Below, piece by piece: positions 1 through 5,990 of a stretch of DNA of 11,670 nucleotides. Origin of the DNA: an uncultured Finegoldia sp. (GTDB lineage: Bacteria; Bacillota; Clostridia; Tissierellales; Peptoniphilaceae); contig NZ_CAAFUQ010000004.1 of the NCBI RefSeq assembly GCF_900766215.1, positions 1 through 11,670 on the forward strand. Reading direction: 5' to 3'. The position numbers and the translations under genes are program-made. The notes under the pieces were generated by a model. That model made no database searches and was not told where the DNA came from. It was given only the letters and a program-made list of their open reading frames with translations. How positions within the stretch are numbered: the first letter of the stretch is position 1; each line of letters starts with the position of its first letter.

Positions 1-122
1 ATTTTTAAAATATTGAATTTTTAAAAATAGTACTATAAGATAAAAAACTATCTAAAACAAAAATATTATTTTGTACTTGATATTAAACCTGTTAATATCT
101 TTTTAAATAAATTTTCTATAAC

Positions 123-162
123 AAATAATCTAATAATGAATTATAATATATTTAGATTATTT
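123..162 (+). promoter_or_regulatory. Inverted repeat around a -10-like box upstream of abiH
   Basis: A perfect 10-bp inverted repeat (AAATAATCTA at 123-132, TAGATTATTT at 153-162) encloses a TATAAT at 142-147 and ends directly before the AGGAG ribosome binding site (163-167). There is no good -35 at the ideal distance from this TATAAT. A second weak promoter candidate lies further up: TTGTAC at 71-76 and TAATAT at 93-98, with a 16-bp spacer. The repeat could be an operator or a 5'-UTR stem-loop. Its symmetry is seen directly; its role is inference. Confidence 0.45.
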
Positions 163-176
163 AGGAGACTTAAGAA

Positions 177-1412
177 ATGGTAAACCAATTAATAATTTTA
201 GAAAATGGATTTGATAGAGCTTCGGATTTAAAGTCAGGATATATGGATTTTTTCAATTTTAGATTTAAAGATTCAGACAGTACTAGTAGTTTTTGGTATT
301 ATATTTTGAGATCATGTTATAATAAAAAATGGTCTAGCGATTTATGGAGTGATATTGAGAAATTAATTTCAGTACATCTAAAAAACATTATAACACTATA
401 TAATAACGAAACAATTTTAAGTGGCAAAGATATTGAGAGTATATATATCGAAACATTAAGCACTGATTACTCAAGAAATGATTACTCTACCAGTGAGGAG
501 CTAACGCAAAAAGCACTCCATAATTTTTTGTGGAATCATAATGGTATACCTATTGTTCCAGAACTAGATAATTTATTATTACTAATTCAAAAAGATTTAA
601 AAATAGTCGAAGATGAGTTTTGTTTTTATTTAACTAATCAAATAGAGATCCAGGAACAATCAAAAGATGATTATTTTAAAGATATAACTAATTTGGGAAA
701 TAATTACTTATTAAAATCTCGAATTATTTTTGAACTCTTGTATAAAAGTAATATTTCTAGTGCATTCACATGTAATTCTTTTGTTGCACTACATGATTTT
801 CATAACGAAAATTGTTTCAATTCCTATGAAGGATTTCTTAGCTACATTTATGACTTAGAAAGTAATAATGAATTTAATGTTGAAACATCAATATTGAATT
901 TTAATTATACATTACCTAGAATAGATAAATTACAACGTAATATTCATGGAACCCTGAATGATAAAAATATTATTTTTGGAATAGATTATGATTCTTTAAT
1001 TGATATACAAAAAGATAAAAATGTTACCCTGCCTGTTGAATTTACCAAATCATACAGGATATTACAGAACGGAAATATATTTCAATATCCAATTCCCTCT
1101 GAATTAACTTTTATAAAATTTTATGGTCATGGTCTGGGTGAAGCAGACTATTCTTATTTTCAATCAATTTTTGACTCAATTAATCTTTATTCCAGTGACA
1201 CTGTACTAATTTTCTATTGGAGTTGTTATAACGAGAATATTAGGGAACAAATTAAATCTCAACAAGTTCATGCAGTACATAAATTAATTGAAAAATATGG
1301 AGATACTTTTAATAATAAGAATCATGGCAGAAATTTATTCACAAAACTTCAATTAGAAAATCGTTTAATTATTCAAGAAATACTTTATAATGATATTCTA
1401 AATCCATATTAA
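177..1412 (+). CDS. abiH: AbiH family abortive-infection protein
   Basis: This 411-aa protein matches the AbiH family of phage-defence proteins, first known from Lactococcus plasmids, which block phage growth by a mechanism not worked out in detail. The N-terminus has the family signature (LIILENGFDRASDLKSGYMD, residues 5-24). The usual form is GNGFD, so the first Gly is Glu here. The C-terminal half keeps other typical stretches: the ILNFNYT segment, NIHGTL, IIFGID, and KFYGHGLGEADYSYF near residue 320. No signal peptide or membrane segment is seen, so it should be cytoplasmic. The start is supported by AGGAG nine bases before the ATG. It is the only + strand gene, converges on the integrase and ends in tandem terminators, so it is a stand-alone transcription unit. 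Its base composition is more AT-rich than the type IIG gene in this window. Confidence 0.87.
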   Translation: MVNQLIILENGFDRASDLKSGYMDFFNFRFKDSDSTSSFWYYILRSCYNKKWSSDLWSDIEKLISVHLKNIITLYNNETILSGKDIESIYIETLSTDYSRNDYSTSEELTQKALHNFLWNHNGIPIVPELDNLLLLIQKDLKIVEDEFCFYLTNQIEIQEQSKDDYFKDITNLGNNYLLKSRIIFELLYKSNISSAFTCNSFVALHDFHNENCFNSYEGFLSYIYDLESNNEFNVETSILNFNYTLPRIDKLQRNIHGTLNDKNIIFGIDYDSLIDIQKDKNVTLPVEFTKSYRILQNGNIFQYPIPSELTFIKFYGHGLGEADYSYFQSIFDSINLYSSDTVLIFYWSCYNENIREQIKSQQVHAVHKLIEKYGDTFNNKNHGRNLFTKLQLENRLIIQEILYNDILNPY

Positions 1413-1415
1413 ACA

Positions 1416-1447
1416 AAACACCCCCACAAAATATTGTGGGGGTGTTT
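1416..1447. terminator. Long GC-rich hairpin between abiH and the integrase
   Basis: A perfect 14-bp inverted repeat (AAACACCCCCACAA / TTGTGGGGGTGTTT) with the 4-nt loop AATA begins 4 nt after the abiH stop. Read on the minus strand, the stem is followed by TGTTTAAT, and on the plus strand by TGTGGGG. It therefore probably acts best against leftward transcription from the integrase side, and possibly in both directions. Confidence 0.75.
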
Positions 1448-1450
1448 GTG

Positions 1451-1480
1451 GGGAAGATTCAATTGAATCTTTCCTTTTTT
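1451..1480 (+). terminator. Rho-independent terminator of abiH
   Basis: Arms GGGAAGATTC and GAATCTTTCC (one G-T pair) flank an AATT loop and are followed by six T residues (1475-1480). This is a textbook intrinsic terminator for the plus strand. It sits directly behind the hairpin at 1416-1447, giving a double stop after abiH. Confidence 0.85.
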
Positions 1481-1613
1481 AATCGCCTTAACTTTAACGA
1501 AAAGACTTTAAAACTAGGCTTTCACCTTTAAACAACCAATAGATGATTATTTAAGAGTAACAGTTACACAATGCTTATAAACATTGATATAATCGGGTTT
1601 TTCTTGCTCTTAT
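1481..1613. other. Probable attachment-site region of the mobilizable element
   Basis: This 133-bp non-coding stretch lies between the abiH terminators and the 3' end of the integrase gene, the usual place for the att site of a tyrosine-integrase element. It contains three related short motifs, ACTTTAAC (1491-1498), ACTTTAAA (1505-1512) and ACCTTTAAA (1524-1532), which could be integrase arm-binding sites. I found no matching direct repeat elsewhere in the window, so the core site and the other end of the element are not located. The assignment is by position only. Confidence 0.3.
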
Positions 1614-2795
1614 TTAGTTTAGTGGGGTTTTGGTGGGGTTTGATGATACTCCAAACTTATGTAATGCTTGGGATATCTCTCTTCCACCACTAGCTTTTTT
1701 GCTATCATACAAATGAGAATAGGTATTCAAGGTAGTTGCCTTATCAACTCGTCCAGAACGTTTAGAAACATACAGAACATCTTTTCCTAGTACGTTTATC
1801 AAAAAACTGTCGTGAGAATGTCGCAACCCTTTTCCAGTGATTACTTCTACTCCTGCTTTTTTAGCTTGGCGTTTTAGAATTCTACTTAATGTGCATTTAT
1901 TGAGTGGTTTTCCGAATCTAGCCAATACATAACTGTCATCACCATTTTCCACTTGAATTGAACGCCATCTTAGAAGAACATTTAGAGTTTCATCATCTAA
2001 CTCAATCCACCTTATACCAGCTGAAGTCTTAGTTGGATTTTTGCGAGTAAAGACTCCGTTTCCTTCATACTCAAGTGTACTTTGAACATGTAAGAGCTTT
2101 TTGTCGAAATCAATATCAGACCAAATTAAACTTAAACCCTCTGATACACGAAGACCCGTAAAGAAATAGAGCCATATGGCAGTAAATCTATGCCTTTCTT
2201 CATAATCCCGTAGGTCAAAGGTAGCGACTACTTTTTTTAAGTCTTCTAGAGTCCAAAACTTTGTATCTGGTCTTTTCCCTTTCGGATTATCAAGAGATTT
2301 GCAAGGGAATTCATCAATATATCCCAGCCTCTCTGCGTACCCAATACAATGCTTAAATCGAATCCATACACCTTTAGCATAATTTGGTGAATACTTTTCA
2401 ATCAGATATATCCTGAATTTTTCGCACTCTCGAACATCAATTTCAGAAAGTCTTTTACTACCAAAGATTTCAACAAACATTTTGTGATGAGTTAGAGCAG
2501 TCCGATAAGTGACCGCTTGAACCGTTTGTTTGTAATAAGGTAGATACACTTCTTCCATGTATTGAGAAAAACTTAGATAATAACCATCATTGTTATCTTT
2601 CGTTTGGAATTCAACTCTCACTCTACAAAGTTCATCATATGCTTGCTTTTCGGAACGAAAAGGATTTCCAAATTGGTCTTTATAACTCTTTTTGCGTTGG
2701 CGTTTACCAGTTATATTATTAGCCTTGAACTCCGTTTGATAATATATTCTTCCTTGTTTATCACGTGATACACCACGATATTTTTTATTTGCCAT
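1614..2795 (-). CDS. int: Tyrosine integrase of the mobilizable element
   Basis: This 393-aa site-specific recombinase would integrate and excise the element. It has an N-terminal arm-binding region (about 1-60), a SAM-like core-binding domain (about 75-175) and a catalytic domain (about 180-375). Catalytic residues visible are Arg216 in TGLRVSE, Lys256 in the TKTS hairpin, Arg325 in LRHSH and the nucleophile Tyr359 in TLNTYSHLY. Two usual histidines are replaced: the first His of box II (HxLRH) is Lys322, and the His/Trp of the usual LGH segment is Arg349 (SGRVDK). I place the start at ATG 2795, because AAAGGA lies about nine bases upstream. An in-frame TTG at 2801 would sit too close to that site. 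It follows the DUF3173 gene by 17 nt in a rep-DUF3173-int operon. Family assignment is firm; the target site is unknown. Confidence 0.93.
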   Translation of the reverse strand: MANKKYRGVSRDKQGRIYYQTEFKANNITGKRQRKKSYKDQFGNPFRSEKQAYDELCRVRVEFQTKDNNDGYYLSFSQYMEEVYLPYYKQTVQAVTYRTALTHHKMFVEIFGSKRLSEIDVRECEKFRIYLIEKYSPNYAKGVWIRFKHCIGYAERLGYIDEFPCKSLDNPKGKRPDTKFWTLEDLKKVVATFDLRDYEERHRFTAIWLYFFTGLRVSEGLSLIWSDIDFDKKLLHVQSTLEYEGNGVFTRKNPTKTSAGIRWIELDDETLNVLLRWRSIQVENGDDSYVLARFGKPLNKCTLSRILKRQAKKAGVEVITGKGLRHSHDSFLINVLGKDVLYVSKRSGRVDKATTLNTYSHLYDSKKASGGREISQALHKFGVSSNPTKTPLN

Positions 2796-2812
2796 TTTCA
2801 AGTTTCCTTTCT

Positions 2813-3046
2813 TTACTTAAAAGGTAACTCGAAGCCTAGCAAATCTTCTACAATATAGGTAGGTGCAAGGTCTAGTCTAGAATTTTCAAAGGGCGATTTC
2901 CTCAATTTTACCAAATTATTTGTAGAATTACTAGTTTCTTCAAACTTTGCTACTGCTATCGCTTTTGATTGTTTAATAATATTTCTTGCAGTATGTTCTG
3001 GAAAGCCAAGCTCCATTAATCTTTTATGATTTATTGTTCTTGTCAA
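2813..3046 (-). CDS. DUF3173 protein, putative excisionase/directionality factor
   Basis: This 77-aa protein matches the DUF3173 family through its N-terminal helical stretch with the core LMELGFPEHTARNIIKQSK. Genes of this family commonly sit directly upstream of tyrosine integrases in streptococcal mobile elements. The helix pattern suggests a small winged-helix or HTH DNA-binding protein, and an excisionase-like role is inferred from position and size. The start is TTG at 3046, supported by AAGGAGG nine bases upstream. That ribosome binding site lies inside the last codons of the rep gene, and the two genes are separated by only 3 nt, so translation is probably coupled. The second half (about 38-77) is less typical of DNA-binding proteins and ends in a short hydrophobic IVEDLLGFELPFK segment. 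Confidence 0.8.
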   Translation of the reverse strand: MTRTINHKRLMELGFPEHTARNIIKQSKAIAVAKFEETSNSTNNLVKLRKSPFENSRLDLAPTYIVEDLLGFELPFK

Positions 3047-3049
3047 TCG

Positions 3050-3616
3050 TTACTTCCTCCTTGAATATCTTCTCGAATCCAGATATTTTGCAAAGAAATA
3101 GGTTTTATTCATTATCAAGGCAAGCAGTTGAGGATTTTCACTTCTCGCATATCTAACCAGATTATTAAACTCTGTGAAATTTTGTTCTTCGATAATGTCA
3201 ATTACCAGAGATAAAAATTTATCATTGTTATTGCTGGTGAGAAATTTATCTAACTCAAATCCACAACCTGATTCAATGTCATTGATATCATAGAGTGTTT
3301 TATCTGGATTCTCCGCATGAATAAAGTAGTCATACATTCCTTTAGGTGACATGATAACTTCAACATGACTTGGTGTGTTTAGGTGCTTCGTCAATAATTC
3401 AGAGACTTGTGAATAGCTTTTGAGAGATTCAAAGAAGAGAGCCCCATGTTTGTGAGCTTTTTTGAATTCCCCTGTTTCCTTGTTTACGTCTTTATCATGC
3501 CACGGACTTAAAACAAAGGGGATATGTAACTCTTCAAGCACCTCTAAATAGTTCTTAGGCACACTTTCCTGATAGAGCAGAAAAGCCCATTTATTCGAGC
3601 GTTTGTCTTTTGACAT
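3050..3616 (-). CDS. rep: Rep_2/RepB-type rolling-circle initiator, probable relaxase
   Basis: This 188-aa protein belongs to the pMV158 RepB-like Rep_2 family of HUH endonucleases, which nick one DNA strand at a specific site and stay joined through a tyrosine. Family features visible are the metal-binding HKH (His55, His57 in AHKHGALFF), acidic and His residues in SPWHDKDV (His40, Asp41, Asp43), and the catalytic tyrosine region MYDYFIHAENPDK, where Tyr97 best matches the RepB nucleophile. The spacing is close to RepB of pMV158. The start is ATG 3616, with AAAGGAAG just upstream. The open frame continues to 3673, but that extension would run across the nick hairpin and is rejected. In streptococcal mobilizable elements such proteins serve as relaxases and may also replicate the excised circle. 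The adjacent hairpin (3646-3678) is its likely target. Confidence 0.88.
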   Translation of the reverse strand: MSKDKRSNKWAFLLYQESVPKNYLEVLEELHIPFVLSPWHDKDVNKETGEFKKAHKHGALFFESLKSYSQVSELLTKHLNTPSHVEVIMSPKGMYDYFIHAENPDKTLYDINDIESGCGFELDKFLTSNNNDKFLSLVIDIIEEQNFTEFNNLVRYARSENPQLLALIMNKTYFFAKYLDSRRYSRRK

Positions 3617-3630
3617 ATACTTCCTTTCGT

Positions 3631-3644
3631 GATTATTGATTATT
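3631..3644 (-). repeat. Tandem 7-bp direct repeat between nick hairpin and rep start
   Basis: Two adjacent copies of GATTATT (plus strand 3631-3637 and 3638-3644) lie between the rep ribosome binding site and the nick hairpin. RepB of pMV158 binds short direct repeats near its origin, so these may be a binding locus, or simply a chance AT-rich repeat. Confidence 0.3.
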
Positions 3645-3645
3645 G

Positions 3646-3678
3646 GTGTAATGGGGGGGCGTAGTAACCCCATTACAC
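3646..3678 (-). other. Nick-site stem-loop, probable oriT/double-strand origin
   Basis: A perfect 11-bp stem (plus strand GTGTAATGGGG at 3646-3656 and CCCCATTACAC at 3668-3678) encloses an 11-nt loop. On the minus strand the loop reads TTACTACGCCC. This contains TACTACG followed by C residues, very close to the pMV158-family nick sequence TACTACG/AC, which RepB cuts in the loop of a hairpin. It lies 30 bp upstream of a RepB-like gene on the same strand. I call it the origin of transfer and/or rolling-circle replication of the element. The match and symmetry are directly visible; use as oriT is inference. Confidence 0.8.
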
Positions 3679-3697
3679 ATGTTAAAAACAGTTATAA

Positions 3698-3748
3698 GAA
3701 AGAGTGGTGCTTTTGGCTTTCACTTCGTGAGCCAAGCACCACTCTTTC
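3698..3748 (-). terminator. Large hairpin terminator after the coupling-protein operon
   Basis: Arms GAAAGAGTGGTGC (3698-3710) and GCACCACTCTTTC (3736-3748) form a perfect 13-bp GC-rich stem. Inner pairing (GGCT/AGCC with a small bulge, then CAC/GTG) closes on a TTC loop. It starts 2 nt after the stop codon of the gene at 3751-4059 and is followed on the minus strand by TTATAACTGTTTTT, so it should end the 5756-3751 operon. It lies 19 nt from the nick hairpin, so a role as part of the origin or as a single-strand origin is possible too. Confidence 0.7.
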
Positions 3749-3750
3749 CC

Positions 3751-4059
3751 TTACCGTTTAGTACCTGTAAACCAGAGCTTACTTTTCTCCCGATTTGGGG
3801 TAGAGAAATAATACTTAGGATTTCGGCTCGAAATTTCTTCCTTGATATGTTCTTCCATTTCTCGCAAGAGTTTTTGTGCCTGTTGCGTTTTAGGGACTTT
3901 TAGAAAGACAGAAACAGAATCCTTTCGGGCATCCACCGTGCACTTAGAAACAACCCGATTGAAACTTCTTAGGATAGGATTAAAGCGAGTGACCGTTTGA
4001 TTTTCTATTGTCATAACAGGTTCAGAATGTTCTTCCTGTCTAAGAATTGTCTCAATCAT
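3751..4059 (-). CDS. Conserved small protein of the mobilizable element
   Basis: This 102-aa soluble protein has no recognisable domain. The middle (about 26-58, LRSFNRVVSK ... VSVFLKVP) looks like two strands, followed by a charged helix (about 58-78) rich in Lys and Glu. There is no signal peptide or membrane segment. Its start codon overlaps the stop of the preceding membrane-protein gene (ATGA), so the two are translationally coupled. It is the last gene of the operon that carries the coupling ATPase and ends 2 nt before a strong hairpin terminator. Position suggests an accessory role in mobilization, for example in relaxosome or coupling-protein assembly, but nothing in the protein itself shows that. 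Confidence 0.65.
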   Translation of the reverse strand: MIETILRQEEHSEPVMTIENQTVTRFNPILRSFNRVVSKCTVDARKDSVSVFLKVPKTQQAQKLLREMEEHIKEEISSRNPKYYFSTPNREKSKLWFTGTKR

Positions 4060-4364
4060 AAGGTTTGATAAACAGACTTAAAATAGTTCCATATTGAGTC
4101 CTTCATAATTCGCTGACAGAGTTCAGTCAAGGTTAGAATAATGGCAATCAGAATAAACAAATATGCTATTGACTGAGTATACTGGTCTACCACTTGTAAC
4201 TTAGTTTGAATATCTGCAAAGACTGATTGAGAGCTCAAGAAAGAACTTGTCTTGATTTGATTGCCTAGTACATAGAATCCATAACTGATTAAGAAGGCAA
4301 TGAAACCAAAGAAAAGCAAATTCAGATTCAGGTTAAACGTTTTTTGGAAGAAACTTCTTTTCAT
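4056..4364 (-). CDS. Small two-pass membrane protein of the mobilizable element
   Basis: This 102-aa protein has two clear membrane segments: about residues 16-36 (LLFFGFIAFLISYGFYVLGN) and about 67-86 (SIAYLFILIAIILTLTELCQ). They are joined by a polar loop of about 30 residues. The basic N-terminus (MKRSFFQK) suggests a cytoplasmic N-end, with both ends inside. I chose the ATG at 4364 because it follows the stop of the coupling-ATPase gene by 1 nt. An upstream in-frame start at 4439 would lie inside that gene. The coupling ATPase shows no obvious membrane anchor, so this protein may supply one; that is inference from operon order. It overlaps the next gene by the ATGA junction. Confidence 0.75.
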   Translation of the reverse strand: MKRSFFQKTFNLNLNLLFFGFIAFLISYGFYVLGNQIKTSSFLSSQSVFADIQTKLQVVDQYTQSIAYLFILIAIILTLTELCQRIMKDSIWNYFKSVYQTL

Positions 4365-4365
4365 T

Positions 4366-5442
4366 TTATAAAATACCTTTCTTAGTATAGTAGGTTGGAC
4401 AAAGGAGTGGCAATACTTGATAAGGATGTTCGTTATCAAGTATTTGAATTAAGCCAGTTCCTTTTCCTATTGGAATGACAATACCTTCAGGGTCTAAGTC
4501 AGGAAAGAGGAACTGAGTCGTTTTTTTATTGATGTTGCCAATTTGAATCAAGACATTTAACTGTTCACGTACGGAAATCGGAATCGTGTTATGGTCAAAT
4601 CGTTGTGATACCAGTAGTAAGTGAATTTTAGTAGCTCTACCAAGTAAAGCTATTTGAGAAAGTAGTGAGAAAAAGGATTCTTTGATAACTTTGTTCACTC
4701 CTTCTGAAAGTGCCAAAACTTCATCGATGACAATGGTTAGATGGTCAAATTCGTGGTCAGGATTTTCATAGAGAATTTCTTGGCGTTGTTGGATAAGCTC
4801 TAAGCACGAACTTAGATTCTCATTGATTTCCGATACAAAATCAGACTTAGAGCGATTCTTTTGAGGGTGAATCACTGCAATACCATTTTCTCTTGCCCAT
4901 CTGCTTGGAGTATCATATTTAGGGTCAACGATAATCAGTTAAGAAATCCCTTTTAAGAGACTCAGAAAGTAGGTCAGAGCATAAGATTTACCTGATCCTG
5001 AATTTCCTGCAATGGCAATATGATTGACCTTGTTAAAATCAAGAGATAGATTTTTCATGATAGGAATCAGAGTTTCCTTTTGAGAGCTTGCGAAATCTTC
5101 CAAGTCAGAAATGATTAAGCGTTCAGATACGCCTTCTTTCCATGGGAAAAATAGCCCACGTTGAACATGAATATCTTCTGTATCAAGTGCCATGAAATAG
5201 GCAGAATTTTGTTTCAATAGTGTGTAACGAGGGAAGAGTGAAGCATTGGCGATTAGGAATATTTTTTGATAGAGTTCATCATCAATAATATATCCCGCTG
5301 GTAAGCGGGGAAGAAAGAGAAATCCTTCTTCCATAATTTTGCAGTCAAAACTATTGGTATAACTTGTTTCCCCTTGCATAAGAGCTCCAAGTCCCATATT
5401 GAGACTTTGAAGCAGATACTGTGACAATTCCTTCTTGGTCAT
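4366..5442 (-). pseudogene. FtsK/TcpA-like coupling ATPase interrupted by an in-frame stop
   Basis: The frame reads 358 codons, with one TAA at codon 168 (4941-4939). Before it lies the Walker A loop GNSGSGKS (146-153). After it, in the same frame, come LIIVDPKYDTPSRWAREN and the Walker B strand TIVIDE (236-241), followed by the LLGRATKIHLLLVSQR segment (about 265-280) typical of FtsK/HerA-type DNA-pumping ATPases. The family acts in mobile elements as the coupling protein that hands the relaxase-DNA complex to a mating pore. It is shorter than full conjugative TcpA proteins and has no N-terminal membrane helices. The start (ATG 5442) overlaps the previous stop by one base (TAATG) with AAGGAGG upstream. 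The most economical cause is a single base change, such as GAA or CAA to TAA. Unless read through, the product lacks Walker B and should be inactive. A sequencing error is not excluded. Confidence 0.85.
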
Positions 5443-5756
5443 TATTTGACCTCCTTGAGATTGTCTGCCTTGAAATAAACATTGAACCCAACCTCACAAG
5501 CTTGAAGATTCTCAAATTGCACCATTACCATATATGCTGGTAGTGTCACTTCATTTTCAAACTTCACCATAAAAGGCGGAAGCCCTTTTTGAGAGAACCA
5601 AGCCTTATAAGCGATAATCTCCCCAGTAGGCTGACCCTCTTCAAACCTAATTTGCGGTTCAAGTTCTACACTCAAGCAATGAATTGCCTGTTTAGAGTCG
5701 ATGTACTCATTTGCAGTATTCGCTAAATAACCACCTTTACGATTTCTTGTCTTCAT
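5442..5756 (-). CDS. Conserved 104-aa first gene of the mobilizable-element operon
   Basis: This is the first gene of the operon 5756-3751. The 104-aa protein begins with a basic stretch (KTRNRKGGY) and is otherwise a mixed beta-rich sequence with no membrane segment. Its C-terminal half (about 63-104, MVKFENEVTLPAYMVMVQFE ... VYFKADNL) has a strand pattern faintly like DUF961 proteins, which open the conjugation operon of Tn916-type elements. That link is weak and rests partly on position. GGAGG lies seven bases before the ATG. The gene overlaps the coupling-ATPase gene by one base. No function can be assigned from the sequence. Confidence 0.65.
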   Translation of the reverse strand: MKTRNRKGGYLANTANEYIDSKQAIHCLSVELEPQIRFEEGQPTGEIIAYKAWFSQKGLPPFMVKFENEVTLPAYMVMVQFENLQACEVGFNVYFKADNLKEVK

Positions 5757-5780
5757 GTTTTATCCTCCATTAAAAACCCG

Positions 5781-5804
5781 TTCAGGAATCAGCAACTTCC
5801 TGAA
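5781..5804 (-). promoter_or_regulatory. Leader hairpin ahead of the mobilizable-element operon
   Basis: A perfect 8-bp inverted repeat (TTCAGGAA at 5781-5788, TTCCTGAA at 5797-5804, 8-nt spacer) lies 25 bp before the first gene of the operon. On the minus strand it is followed by CGGGTTTTTAA, so it resembles a weak intrinsic terminator or attenuator in the leader; it could equally be a repressor operator. No convincing -10/-35 pair was found in 5757-5948. Confidence 0.4.
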
Positions 5805-5948
5805 AAGTGACTCAACAGATTTGCAACTCTCTTGAGCGTTGACTACCAAAGATTTGCTGTGCTTTGATGTCTTTAGTATATCGGAGAATACATTCTTCTA
5901 AATTCTTACTTTAGTTCTCAGTTTCTACTTCTTTTATGGACAAAATGA

Positions 5949-5980
5949 AAACGGACAAGTACTCCTGTAACTGTCCGTTT
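5949..5980 (-). terminator. Terminator of the 402-aa-protein operon
   Basis: The arms AAACGGACA (5949-5957) and TGTCCGTTT (5972-5980) form a 9-bp stem. On the minus strand it is followed by TCATTTTG. The hairpin lies about 10 nt after the stop of the 5991-7199 gene and separates that operon from the mobilizable-element operon further along the same strand. Confidence 0.7.
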
Positions 5981-5990
5981 AATAATTTGG

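Noticed and set aside
1454..1471. An 18-bp palindrome as an integrase core site
   Set aside because: It is better explained as the stem of the intrinsic terminator of abiH, as six T residues follow it.
3617..3673. A 19-codon N-terminal extension of the rep reading frame
   Set aside because: It would be translated through the nick hairpin, has no ribosome binding site and does not look like RepB-family sequence; ATG 3616 has a good AAAGGAAG site.
3679..3903. Plus-strand open frame of 74 codons
   Set aside because: It runs antisense through the hairpin terminator and the 102-aa gene, with no ribosome binding site or protein-like composition.
4365..4439. Upstream start for the small membrane protein
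   Set aside because: It lies inside the conserved end of the coupling-ATPase gene; the ATG at 4364 directly after that gene's stop fits the operon spacing.
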